DNA of 29,135 bases from a virus. This document shows, piece after piece, positions 5,549-12,177 of this stretch. Numbering within the stretch: position 1 is the stretch's first letter; every line of letters begins with the position of its first letter. The position numbers and the translations under genes were made by a program. The notes under the pieces were generated by a model. The model had not been told where the DNA came from. It made no database searches and was given only the letters and a program-made list of their open reading frames with translations. The stretch lies in IMG/VR virus record IMGVR_UViG_3300025082_000046, positions 1-29,135 of that record; one strand, written 5' to 3'.

Positions 5549-6115
5549 ATGAAGGGTTCTTTCGGTTTAAATCGCCTCGTTAGGAAGGCACAAAACCTGG
5601 AGCGAAAGCTGGAGTATGATCTTGTAAAGACAGGTGCAACCAGCATCGAGACTTATAAGAACAGATGTCTTGGGTACATAGAGAGGCTGGGTATGCTGAC
5701 CAATGTATCTATGGCAGAGAAGAAGGATGCAGCAAGGAAGATGTACAAGGTTTACTTTAATCTTCAAGACTTTGAAGGTGCAGAACAGGAGACTGACATG
5801 GAAGTATCATTAGAGTCGTTGTTACCTGAGTTAGATATGGCTATCGTTGAGTCATATGTAGCTGATGCCAGGACAGGGGGGCTGGGGTTCTCGACTGTGA
5901 ATGCGTTGATGCTGGCTGAGGGGTTGTCAGCACCTAAGAATCCTTTATGGCGCACTGAGAATGAGGTCAAGGCTGGCGTAGGTAAGGAAGGCAGTGCATT
6001 GATTGGCCTTGGGTTTGATCGAAGCCTTTACAGGGAACCCCAAAGTGTGGTACAATGGAGGGAAGAAATGAAAGAGCAGAAAGAGGAGGTGTTACGTGCT
6101 ACAAAGATGCAGTGA
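5549..6115 (+). CDS. Unknown early protein (188 aa)
   Basis: The frame opens at 5501, but the ATG at 5549 has AAAGG at good spacing, and translation there begins M-K-G-S-F-G-L-N-R-L. The N-terminal third is basic and helical (VRKAQNLERKLEYDL), and the middle is acidic (EGAEQETDMEVSLESLLPEL). There are no membrane segments or recognisable catalytic motifs. It is the first gene after the strongest promoter in the window, so it is likely highly expressed. Function unknown; I would not guess further. Confidence 0.65.
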   Translation: MKGSFGLNRLVRKAQNLERKLEYDLVKTGATSIETYKNRCLGYIERLGMLTNVSMAEKKDAARKMYKVYFNLQDFEGAEQETDMEVSLESLLPELDMAIVESYVADARTGGLGFSTVNALMLAEGLSAPKNPLWRTENEVKAGVGKEGSALIGLGFDRSLYREPQSVVQWREEMKEQKEEVLRATKMQ

Positions 6116-6374
6116 TCCTAACTGTAACAGGTACGCTACGATATACCACCCTGCTCCCTACTGTGATAGGGACTGGGCAAGAAGGTACAGCACTCAGTTC
6201 GATGAGGCTGTAGCTGAGGAGTTGAAGTTACCTACGCCTAGTGTACCTTATAGAAGGTACCTTGAGTGGCAGCTGAAGAATCGTGGGTTAGCTAAGAAAG
6301 ATGGTGAGACTAAAGAGGAGAACTGGGAGCGATGCAAAGCAAGAGCAAGGAAATCAAAGCTGTTAAGTCAATAA
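6096..6374 (+). CDS. Small Cys-containing basic protein, GTG start (92 aa)
   Basis: Starts with GTG at 6096, five bases after a strong GAGGAGGT, and overlaps the previous gene by 20 bp. The N-terminus carries C5, C10, H18 and C23 (CSDPNCNRYATIYHPAPYC), which looks like a small zinc-knuckle. The rest is a charged helix with a basic tail (RCKARARKSKLL). It could bind nucleic acid; no family recognised. It overlaps the following membrane-protein gene by 43 bp. Confidence 0.65.
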   Translation: MLQRCSDPNCNRYATIYHPAPYCDRDWARRYSTQFDEAVAEELKLPTPSVPYRRYLEWQLKNRGLAKKDGETKEENWERCKARARKSKLLSQ

Positions 6375-6562
6375 GCAGAGATGAGTTTAATAGGCAACAA
6401 GATATAGACCGGGAGAGGTATAGAGAAGAACTCTCAAATAGAGTCGGTATCAAGTGGTGCGTAGCCTTAGTAGCTTATGGTATATTCCTTTACTTCTTTG
6501 TTACTTTGGTTATACCAGTTGGTCTATTAGTTTTTCTGACTTGGAATGATCATCATTTTTGA
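6332..6562 (+). CDS. Small single-segment membrane protein (76 aa)
   Basis: The basic N-terminal half (KSKEIKAVKS, then RDEFNRQQDIDRERYREEL) is cytoplasmic-looking. It is followed by a hydrophobic stretch at about residues 42-69 (WCVALVAYGIFLYFFVTLVI and on), long enough for one or a tight pair of membrane spans, and a short polar tail. GGGAG lies just before the ATG. The 43-bp overlap with the previous gene is long but typical of this arm. Possible early inner-membrane effector; no family recognised. Confidence 0.6.
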   Translation: MQSKSKEIKAVKSISRDEFNRQQDIDRERYREELSNRVGIKWCVALVAYGIFLYFFVTLVIPVGLLVFLTWNDHHF

Positions 6563-6580
6563 ATCATGGGGCATTGGTCA

Positions 6581-6659
6581 GGTGAGCGGTGGCATCTGAA
6601 AGATACTAGGACTCCTGTGATTCAGACCTCCTTTCGGTCCTAGTGTCAACCACCGCACC
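6581..6659 (+). ncRNA. Structured RNA element, copy B
   Basis: GGT (6581-6583) and GCGGTGG (6586-6592), separated by a GA bulge, pair with CCACCGC (6650-6656) and ACC (6657-6659): ten pairs with a 2-nt bulge. ACTAGGAC (6605-6612) pairs with GTCCTAGT (6637-6644). TCTGAA (6595-6600) can pair with TTCAGA (6621-6626) inside the second loop, giving a pseudoknot. GACC/GGTC (6625-6628 and 6636-6639) is a competing hairpin. Compared with copy A, the 5' core GGTGAGCGGTRGCATCYG is conserved and pair six of the closing stem changes from A-U to G-C. It fills most of the spacer 6563-6685 before the HNH gene. Not a T-tract terminator. Confidence 0.6.
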
Positions 6660-6685
6660 TTTAAACATTCAACTGGAGAAGTGTT

Positions 6686-6994
6686 ATGCGTTATGCAAGA
6701 CATGGGCATCGTGGTAATGAGCCAACAGATCGTACCCCTACCTATAATTCCTGGCGTAAAGCAAGGGAGAGAGTGTATAATCCCAACGCCAATAACTTCA
6801 AGTATTATGGAGAGAAAGGCGTGGAGATGTGCAACAGGTGGGATAGTTTCGAGAACTTCCTGACCGACATGGGCGAAAGACCGGAAGGTACGACGATAGA
6901 TCGTATTAATCCGTTCGGTAACTATGAGCCTAACAACTGTCGGTGGTCAACGCATAAGGTCCAGGCTAACAACAAGCGTAGACGGGCTGCGTGA
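6686..6994 (+). CDS. HNH-type homing endonuclease-like protein (102 aa)
   Basis: ATG at 6686 with CTGGAG 7 bp upstream. The central and C-terminal sequence carries the signature of a common phage HNH subfamily: the G-V-x-M-C-x-R-W motif (about residues 45-52), F-L-x-D-M-G-x-R-P-x-G-T-T-I-D-R-I (58-74), and G-N-Y-E-P-N-N-C-R-W (78-87). Such free-standing enzymes are selfish homing nucleases or serve packaging and recombination. It lies right behind RNA element B. The stop is overlapped by the GTG of the next gene (GTGA). Confidence 0.75.
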   Translation: MRYARHGHRGNEPTDRTPTYNSWRKARERVYNPNANNFKYYGEKGVEMCNRWDSFENFLTDMGERPEGTTIDRINPFGNYEPNNCRWSTHKVQANNKRRRAA

Positions 6995-7311
6995 CAACTT
7001 GGAAGCACTGTGAGCGCACCATCGCTAGTCTCTTGGGTGGTGTGCGAACAGGGTGTAACGGTGAATCGAGGAGAGATATAGAGCATCCACGCTGGAGTAT
7101 TGAGGTGAAGCATAGAAAGAATCTACCAGAGTGGTTGCATTCTGCTATGAAACAGGCTATAATAGAGGCAGAGCATCGGGTTCCCATGGTTGTATTACAT
7201 GAGAAGCAGATGAAGTACGATGAGAGTTATGTTATATTGAGGCTTAAAGATTTCAAGGAGATCGAAAATGAGCAGCAAGAAAGAGTTTCTGACGGAGTTG
7301 GTAAAGGATAA
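6991..7311 (+). CDS. PD-(D/E)XK nuclease-like / resolvase-like protein (106 aa)
   Basis: GTG start overlapping the HNH stop as GTGA, with no independent Shine-Dalgarno. The core reads R-R-D-I-E-H-P ... W-S-I-E-V-K-H-R-K at about residues 27-43, the D ... E-x-K pattern of PD-(D/E)XK nucleases, followed by a helical QAIIEAE segment and a beta-strand VPMVVLHE. I know similar small phage proteins with an IEHP-WxSIEVKxRK core annotated as hypothetical or resolvase-like. The length (106 aa) fits a minimal nuclease fold. It overlaps the next gene by 44 bp. Substrate unknown. Confidence 0.55.
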   Translation: MTTWKHCERTIASLLGGVRTGCNGESRRDIEHPRWSIEVKHRKNLPEWLHSAMKQAIIEAEHRVPMVVLHEKQMKYDESYVILRLKDFKEIENEQQERVSDGVGKG

Positions 7312-7666
7312 CGACCTCAACACTGAGGAAGATATCTTTCGTATGCCCCTGGGTGGTAAGCAGGTGGCTATCATTACCCGTACTGGTATCGAGAAGATAC
7401 AGTACAACAATGGCATTGAAGTGAAGTTTGAGTGGATCAGGATGGAAAAAGATTTTGCTGTTGTCAAGGCGATAGCAAAGAAGGGTGATGTCGTTATCGA
7501 GACATACGCTAGCGCGTGGCATGGGCAGGGTGGTAACTGTCGCAGTAACTATGTGCCTGAGATGGCAGAGAAGCGAGGGTTAGCGAGAGTTGTACTAAAA
7601 TGGTGTGGTGCGTATAAGTATGGTGTCTTCAGTGAAGACGAATCAGACGACTTTAAAGGAGAATAG
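7268..7666 (+). CDS. Probable recombination/annealing-associated protein (132 aa)
   Basis: ATG at 7268 with AAGGAG 8 bp upstream. The middle is a beta-rich domain (QVAIITRTGIEKIQYNNGIE, then VVKAIAKKGDVVIETYAS). The C-terminal part has the run YVPEMAEKRGLARVVLKW followed by YGVFSEDESDDF. The (M/K)AEKRA-x-x-RV(V/I)LK ... YG(V)(Y/F)SE(D/E)E pattern occurs in a widespread phage family that sits beside recombination genes and is sometimes compared with Erf/Rad52-type annealing proteins. I infer that role from memory of the pattern and from the neighbouring nucleases; it is not proven. Confidence 0.5.
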   Translation: MSSKKEFLTELVKDNDLNTEEDIFRMPLGGKQVAIITRTGIEKIQYNNGIEVKFEWIRMEKDFAVVKAIAKKGDVVIETYASAWHGQGGNCRSNYVPEMAEKRGLARVVLKWCGAYKYGVFSEDESDDFKGE

Positions 7667-7668
7667 TC

Positions 7669-7893
7669 ATGGTTGCAAAGAAGAAGCCCGCAGAGAAGCA
7701 GACGTTCCTGCGTCCAGAGCATAGGCTGGAACTATTGGAAGCTATTAATAAAGCGAAAGATGTTATTGATAGCAACATTGAATGTGGTTCAGCTATGTGT
7801 GATCTAGTGCATGATGCACAGCATAAGTTAAATGTGGTAGCCCGTAAGCTAGGCTACAAGCAAGAGAACTGGTACAGTAACTTCACACTATAA
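7669..7893 (+). CDS. Small basic unknown protein (74 aa)
   Basis: ATG at 7669, two bases after the previous stop, with AAGGAGAA at good distance. Lys-rich N-terminus (MVAKKKPAEKQ) followed by helices with two Cys (C39, C44). No family recognised. It lies between the annealing-like protein and the RNR with only short gaps, so it shares their transcript. Confidence 0.6.
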   Translation: MVAKKKPAEKQTFLRPEHRLELLEAINKAKDVIDSNIECGSAMCDLVHDAQHKLNVVARKLGYKQENWYSNFTL

Positions 7894-7904
7894 GGAGGAT
7901 GGGT

Positions 7905-9596
7905 ATGAAGCTTGGCGAATCAGAGAGGAACAAGCGTGAAGAACAACGGCATAAAATGTTTAGGACAAGCTATGGAGAGGATATCTTCAAGAGTAAGTAT
8001 GCACAGAATCAGTATGAGACTTGGGCGGATCGCACGAAGCGTGTGGTCAACTGGGTATGCGGTGACATGGATGGCACGAAGAATATACTGCTATCTAAGG
8101 ACGATCAAGCGCAGCTTATCCAGTTCATCACGGACTTCAAGTTCATGCCGGGCGGACGGTACCTCTGGTATGGTGGTAGAGAGGCACGATTCTTCAACAA
8201 CTGCTACTTATTGAGGCTGGAGGAAGATTCAAGAGAGGAGTGGGCTGCTCTATCTCAGCGAGCGATGTCTTGTCTGATGACAGGGGGTGGTATAGGAGCA
8301 GATGTTTCCCTGTGCAGGCCGGGCGGAAGAGCATTGCGTCGAACAGGAGGCGTATCGTCAGGCCCACTTCCTCTCCTCTCTACGCTCAATGAAATAGGAA
8401 GGAATGTAATGCAAGGGGGGAGCAGGAGATCAGCCCTCTACGGCTCTCTCAGTGCCTCTCACGGGGATATATGGGACTTCCTACACTACAAGAACTGGCA
8501 TGACAAGAAGATAGCTGGGTCTGAGATGACTATCGCTGATGCTAAGAAGGCAGACTTTAACTACCCTGCCCCATTAGATATGATGAACATCAGCACCAAC
8601 TACAGTGATGGATGGTTGAACGGTAATGACAATGAAGTATTCATGGAGAACTGTAGACAAGCCCTGATGACAGGTGAGCCTGGATTCTCCTTCAACTTTG
8701 GAGCGCAAAAGAATGAGACACTCCGCAACGCCTGCTGCGAAATACTCAGCGAGTCAGACTCGGACGTTTGTAATCTTGGCTCTGTTAATCTTGCGAACAT
8801 TGATACTGTGGAGGAGTTTAAAGATGTGGTGCATCTCGCGTCTAAGTTCCTTGTTTGTGGGCTTATACGAGCGCATCTACCATACGAAAAGGTAGAACGA
8901 GTAAGGCAACAGAACTCTCGCATCGGACTGGGCTTGATGGGGCTGCATGAATGGCTGCTCAAGCGTGGACACAGGTACGAGATGAACGATGAACTTAAAA
9001 AATGGATGAGAATATATGAATCAGAATCAACCCGATCCGCTAACGAGCATTGTGAACGACTTTTTCTCAACCGTCCTAAAGGATACAGAGCGATTGCTCC
9101 GACTGGGACTATTAGCATCCTCGCAGGAACAACCTCTGGTGTGGAACCAGTCCACTCCGTGGCATACCGCAGACGCTACCTTACAGATGGCACAAGATGG
9201 AAGTATCAGTTTGTCGTTGACGGTACGGCCAACTACCTCATCGAGCGAGGCGTCAAACCAACAGACATTGAATCTGCAGTGGACCTCGCAGAAGACGTTG
9301 AGCGACGGATAAAGTTTCAATATGAACTACAGAAATATGTGGACCACGCTATTAGTTCTACTATTAATCTACCTGAGTACGGAACTGATCTTAATAACGA
9401 CAGCCATGTCGAACCATTCAGTAAGTTACTAAGGAAGTACGGTGGTGGACTACGTGGTCTTACATTCTATCCATCAGGTTCCAGGGGTGGGCAGCCGATC
9501 AACCCAGTACCTTATGAAGAAGCTATTACCAAGCGTGGAATAATTTTTGAAGATAACTCAGAGGAGCAATGCCTCTCAGGAGTATGTGGGATATGA
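7905..9596 (+). CDS. nrdJ: Adenosylcobalamin-dependent (class II) ribonucleotide reductase (563 aa)
   Basis: Converts ribonucleotides to deoxyribonucleotides for phage DNA synthesis using adenosylcobalamin. Numbered from the chosen ATG at 7905 (six bases after AAGGAGG; the ATG at 7899 touches the Shine-Dalgarno): redox Cys 100 in NNCY, thiyl-radical loop N275-x-C277-x-E279 (NACCEI), second redox Cys 289 in CNLGSVNL, the APTGTISILAGTTSGVEP barrel motif, and the C-terminal reducing pair C556/C561 (CLSGVC). The SGPLPLLSTLNEIGRNV and GGSRRSAL segments are those of the monomeric, triphosphate-type enzyme. At 563 aa it is well below the 739 aa of the Lactobacillus enzyme, so it is a compact form, possibly lacking part of the allosteric or insertion region, but all catalytic Cys are present. 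A host making or importing B12 is implied. Confidence 0.92.
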   Translation: MKLGESERNKREEQRHKMFRTSYGEDIFKSKYAQNQYETWADRTKRVVNWVCGDMDGTKNILLSKDDQAQLIQFITDFKFMPGGRYLWYGGREARFFNNCYLLRLEEDSREEWAALSQRAMSCLMTGGGIGADVSLCRPGGRALRRTGGVSSGPLPLLSTLNEIGRNVMQGGSRRSALYGSLSASHGDIWDFLHYKNWHDKKIAGSEMTIADAKKADFNYPAPLDMMNISTNYSDGWLNGNDNEVFMENCRQALMTGEPGFSFNFGAQKNETLRNACCEILSESDSDVCNLGSVNLANIDTVEEFKDVVHLASKFLVCGLIRAHLPYEKVERVRQQNSRIGLGLMGLHEWLLKRGHRYEMNDELKKWMRIYESESTRSANEHCERLFLNRPKGYRAIAPTGTISILAGTTSGVEPVHSVAYRRRYLTDGTRWKYQFVVDGTANYLIERGVKPTDIESAVDLAEDVERRIKFQYELQKYVDHAISSTINLPEYGTDLNNDSHVEPFSKLLRKYGGGLRGLTFYPSGSRGGQPINPVPYEEAITKRGIIFEDNSEEQCLSGVCGI

Positions 9597-10222
9597 AACT
9601 CTATAATAGACATGGTAACTATTGGTATGATGGTGATAGGTGTCCAGACTGTAACGTAATATTAAGTCATGATAATACGGATTACAATCCTGGAAGAAAT
9701 GGGATAACCGCTAACGGGGGATTGGCTGGACAACAGAAAAAGGTTAGATTCTGTAACGAAGATTACCTCAAAAGATCAAGACTCAGGGGAAAAGTTGTCA
9801 CCTTCCCAAAACTATCCAACATAGCACCGTTCAGCTACCCACCTGAGCATGAGAAAAGATTAAGGCAGGATGGTAGGACTACAGAATCAGCTATAAAGGC
9901 TAGAAAAGCTAATAGAACTGGCGGATTTGATTATGTTATGGAACACCCAGCTTGGCCTGACATACGAAAGATAGGGTGGACTTACGACCCACCATCAAGG
10001 CTCAGTGACTTTAATGTATGCTGTCCATACAAGTTATTTTCTTTTCCATACATATCGGTGTATCTTGAGAATGCTAGGTTAGCTGAGTCTATAGTACAAG
10101 AAGCACTTAAAGAATATCATGTTACCGGGGAATGGTATCGAGTCTCAAGAGAGTTAGCAATCAAAACGATAGAAGATTACGTGGAGTCATTAAATGATAG
10201 AGAAAAAAAAAAGGTGGGTTAA
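9593..10222 (+). CDS. T5orf172/GIY-YIG-superfamily endonuclease-like protein (209 aa)
   Basis: The C-terminal half has the T5orf172/MUG113 pattern of the GIY-YIG superfamily: G-x-x-Y-V-M at the first strand, K-I-G-W-T in the second (R-K-I-G-W-T with P-P-S-R-L after it), a hydrophobic strand (LFSFPYISVYLENA), then E-x-x-V-Q-E-A-L and a C-terminal GEWYRVSRELAIKTIEDYV. The N-terminal half has C-P-D-C (CPDC) and further Cys that may bind zinc. Starts with ATG at 9593, overlapping the RNR stop as ATGA; an in-frame ATG at 9569 lies inside RNR. Likely a free-standing homing endonuclease next to its classic target, the RNR gene. The stop lies 29 bp inside the next gene, across a run of ten A. Confidence 0.65.
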   Translation: MKLYNRHGNYWYDGDRCPDCNVILSHDNTDYNPGRNGITANGGLAGQQKKVRFCNEDYLKRSRLRGKVVTFPKLSNIAPFSYPPEHEKRLRQDGRTTESAIKARKANRTGGFDYVMEHPAWPDIRKIGWTYDPPSRLSDFNVCCPYKLFSFPYISVYLENARLAESIVQEALKEYHVTGEWYRVSRELAIKTIEDYVESLNDREKKKVG

Positions 10223-10571
10223 CACAGACTATAGAAGATGGGTAGCCACACTACCTTGTGTCAACTGTGGGCTACATGATGAGACTATAGTGGCGCATCA
10301 TCTGAAACATAGACATGCACCTCATGGTGGGGGTGGGATGGGTCTGAAGGCACACGACTGGCTGACCATGCCGTTATGCTTTGAGTGTCACGCCTCAGCA
10401 CATAATGGTGACGCTAACGTACTGGATTTCCAGGCAGACTTTATATTCAAGACATTGACTAAAGCATTTAAAGATGGTATAATGATGTATCATCCTAAGT
10501 TGTTAATGTCGAAGGATGAGCAGAGACAGTGGCGTAAACAGAACTTGTATGGAGAACAGTTAGATGATTAG
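10194..10571 (+). CDS. Zinc-ribbon HNH nuclease, Ref/DUF968-like (125 aa)
   Basis: C22-x2-C25 (CVNC), H35-H36 (AHHL), C62-x2-C65-H66 (CFECH) and H70 form a zinc-bound HNH core. The surrounding text (Y-R-R-W-V-A-x-L-P-C-V-x-C, later GLKAHDWLTMPLCFECH) resembles the phage P1 Ref / DUF968 group of HNH nucleases known to stimulate recombination or cut D-loops. GGAG stands 7 bp before the ATG at 10194. It overlaps the GIY-YIG gene by 29 bp, with ten consecutive A (10203-10212) inside the overlap. Confidence 0.7.
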   Translation: MIEKKKRWVNTDYRRWVATLPCVNCGLHDETIVAHHLKHRHAPHGGGGMGLKAHDWLTMPLCFECHASAHNGDANVLDFQADFIFKTLTKAFKDGIMMYHPKLLMSKDEQRQWRKQNLYGEQLDD

Positions 10572-10875
10572 TGATACAGAGTTAGAAGCTGCACATAATG
10601 GACTGGTTGATACAGATGACAGGTATGGTAAGAGATCAGCCTATGTTAAGATGGGTCCGTACTATACGAAACTCATTAAGGCAAAACATTTCTTGGGTGC
10701 CAGCGGTACAGTGGCAGAGAGAGATGCTATCGCGTACAACTCTAAAGAGTTCACGACTTATGTGGACAACCTGAGGGATGCGACGATAGACTTGGAAATC
10801 CTCGAAGCTAAGAGAGAATCCTGGCAGAGAGAGATTGAAATATGGCGCACATTAAGTGCAAACAGACGGAGATAA
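10564..10875 (+). CDS. Conserved phage protein of unknown function (103 aa)
   Basis: Helical charged protein with a pattern I have seen in many phage early regions: Y-x-K-L-x-x-A-K-x-F-L-G-A-x-G-(T/S)-V-A-E-R-x-A near residues 33-56, a later helix IDLEILEAKRESWQREIEIW, and the end WRTLSANRRR. It is usually located near recombination or SSB genes. No catalytic motif. Overlaps the HNH stop by 8 bp; the next gene follows after 3 bp. Confidence 0.65.
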   Translation: MISDTELEAAHNGLVDTDDRYGKRSAYVKMGPYYTKLIKAKHFLGASGTVAERDAIAYNSKEFTTYVDNLRDATIDLEILEAKRESWQREIEIWRTLSANRRR

Positions 10876-10878
10876 TAT

Positions 10879-11139
10879 ATGCCTACATATGAACAGAAGG
10901 ACAATGATGGTGTCGCATTTAAAAACGACAAGAAGTCTGAAGACTGGCACGCTGACTGGAATGGATCAGCCATGATCGACGGTACTATGTACTGGGTGAA
11001 CATGTATGATAACATTTCAAAGGGTGGTAAGGACTACAGGAAGATCAGGTTCAAGCCACAGAATGGTGTCGGTATTGCCCAGGGTGCAGCTAAGTTCAGT
11101 GCACCTGAAGTCAAGAAAGATGATGATATCCCGTGGTGA
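10879..11139 (+). CDS. SSB-like small protein with acidic DDDIPW tail (86 aa)
   Basis: Beta-rich core (GSAMIDGTMYWVNMYDNISK then YRKIRFKPQ) followed by a low-complexity linker and the acidic C-terminus KKDDDIPW. Bacterial SSB proteins end in DDDIPF, which docks on recombination and repair partners. A matching tail here suggests an SSB or SSB mimic able to recruit the same host proteins. The core is shorter than a normal OB-fold SSB (about 110 residues). The position between conserved recombination-type genes and the RecB-like exonuclease supports this. I regard the tail as seen and the function as inferred. Confidence 0.55.
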   Translation: MPTYEQKDNDGVAFKNDKKSEDWHADWNGSAMIDGTMYWVNMYDNISKGGKDYRKIRFKPQNGVGIAQGAAKFSAPEVKKDDDIPW

Positions 11140-11924
11140 TTAAGTACAAAGACGGGAGAGAGTTCCAACTCATCTTCGATGCAGACATGCACAGTTACAA
11201 GGTGGATGGGGAGAAGGTACCATCAGTCACGAAAGTGATTGATGCGTGCTTTCCCAAACACCTGACTGACTGGGCTGTAGCAGAGGGTGCTGACTTCTTC
11301 AAAGCGTCGCTAGAGCCTTATCGCTTAGCACCTACTGAGGAGTCAGGTACCTTCATGCTACCTGCTAAGGTGGTAACTCACATCCACAAGGGTATACAGA
11401 CAGCCTACAAGTCTATTGGTAGAGAGGCTGCCCAGATAGGTACGATAGTACACAACTGGATTGAGTCTGCCATCGAGTACAAGATGAGTGGTGGTACTGC
11501 ACCCAAGGTACCTAAAGGTGACGAGGTACGCAACTGTATTAAGGCATACAAGGCGTGGTCAAGAGAGAGGAAGCCAGTATGGTTAGCTGCCGAGCAGAAG
11601 GTATACTACCATGATCCTGGTGGTGTGAACTGCTACGCTGGTACTGTTGATGCTCTCGCTGAGATAGATGGTAAGCTATGTATCATTGACTTCAAGACAT
11701 CGAAGAAGATATACAAGCCATACCACCTACAGGTAGCAGCATATGCCCAGGCTATTTCAATGCAGGAACAGATTGATATGCCTATGGCTATGATACTAAG
11801 GTTTGATAAAGAGACTGGCATCTTTCAAGAGAAGATGTTTGATCCGCGACAACACATTCACATGTTCTTTCATTGTCTTGATCTGAAAGCATGGAACACA
11901 GCGAGGATAAAACATGAAGGATGA
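11133..11924 (+). CDS. RecB-like PD-(D/E)XK exonuclease (263 aa)
   Basis: Shows the full RecB/Cas4-type motif series: H107 in GTIVHNW, E154 in AEQKVYY, D173 in GTVDAL, D186-x-K188 in IIDFKTSK, and the QxxxY motif at 200-204 (HLQVAAYAQA). Start is GTG at 11133 (or the adjacent GTG at 11136), overlapping the stop of the SSB-like gene. Phage enzymes of this kind produce 3' ssDNA for annealing-type recombination; with the SSB-like and annealing-like proteins nearby it forms a plausible recombination system. Length and key residues are intact. Confidence 0.8.
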   Translation: MVIKYKDGREFQLIFDADMHSYKVDGEKVPSVTKVIDACFPKHLTDWAVAEGADFFKASLEPYRLAPTEESGTFMLPAKVVTHIHKGIQTAYKSIGREAAQIGTIVHNWIESAIEYKMSGGTAPKVPKGDEVRNCIKAYKAWSRERKPVWLAAEQKVYYHDPGGVNCYAGTVDALAEIDGKLCIIDFKTSKKIYKPYHLQVAAYAQAISMQEQIDMPMAMILRFDKETGIFQEKMFDPRQHIHMFFHCLDLKAWNTARIKHEG

Positions 11925-12177
11925 GGACAAGAGTTATCTGTGGATGATACAGCACCACATTGAGGCACTGGTAACGCTGTTAGATATGAACAAGCAGCAT
12001 GAGATACTGAAGCCTGATGTGGCCCATGACTTTATACACTACATGGCTACCCAAGCAGAGACAGTATGGGAAGAGAAGATATGGAAGCAGGTAGCTTGTA
12101 TTCTTTTAGACGCGCCCAAAGAAAAAGGGGAGAACGTATTTCAGTTCTCCCCTGATTCGCGTGGTCCAGATACATGA
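11914..12177 (+). CDS. Small unknown protein, last gene of the rightward arm (87 aa)
   Basis: ATG at 11914 inside the end of the exonuclease gene (11-bp overlap) with AAGGATG-like spacing only. The N-terminal 65 residues are helical and protein-like (MKDEDKSYLWMIQHHIEALV). The last ~20 residues are encoded across the hairpin at 12127-12152 and may be poorly conserved. It overlaps the convergent 82-aa gene by 37 bp. No family recognised. Confidence 0.6.
   Translation: MKDEDKSYLWMIQHHIEALVTLLDMNKQHEILKPDVAHDFIHYMATQAETVWEEKIWKQVACILLDAPKEKGENVFQFSPDSRGPDT
12127..12152 (-). terminator. Intrinsic terminator of the leftward late arm
   Basis: GGGGAGAAC (12127-12135) pairs with GTTCTCCCC (12144-12152) around an 8-nt loop. 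Read leftward it is followed by TTTTTCTTT. The stop codon of the 82-aa gene is inside the loop. There is no T-run on the rightward side, so it is directional. Confidence 0.8.

Noticed and set aside
8600-9118. 172-codon leftward frame inside the RNR gene
   Set aside because: Ser/Leu-rich complement of a gene with intact catalytic motifs; no upstream signals.
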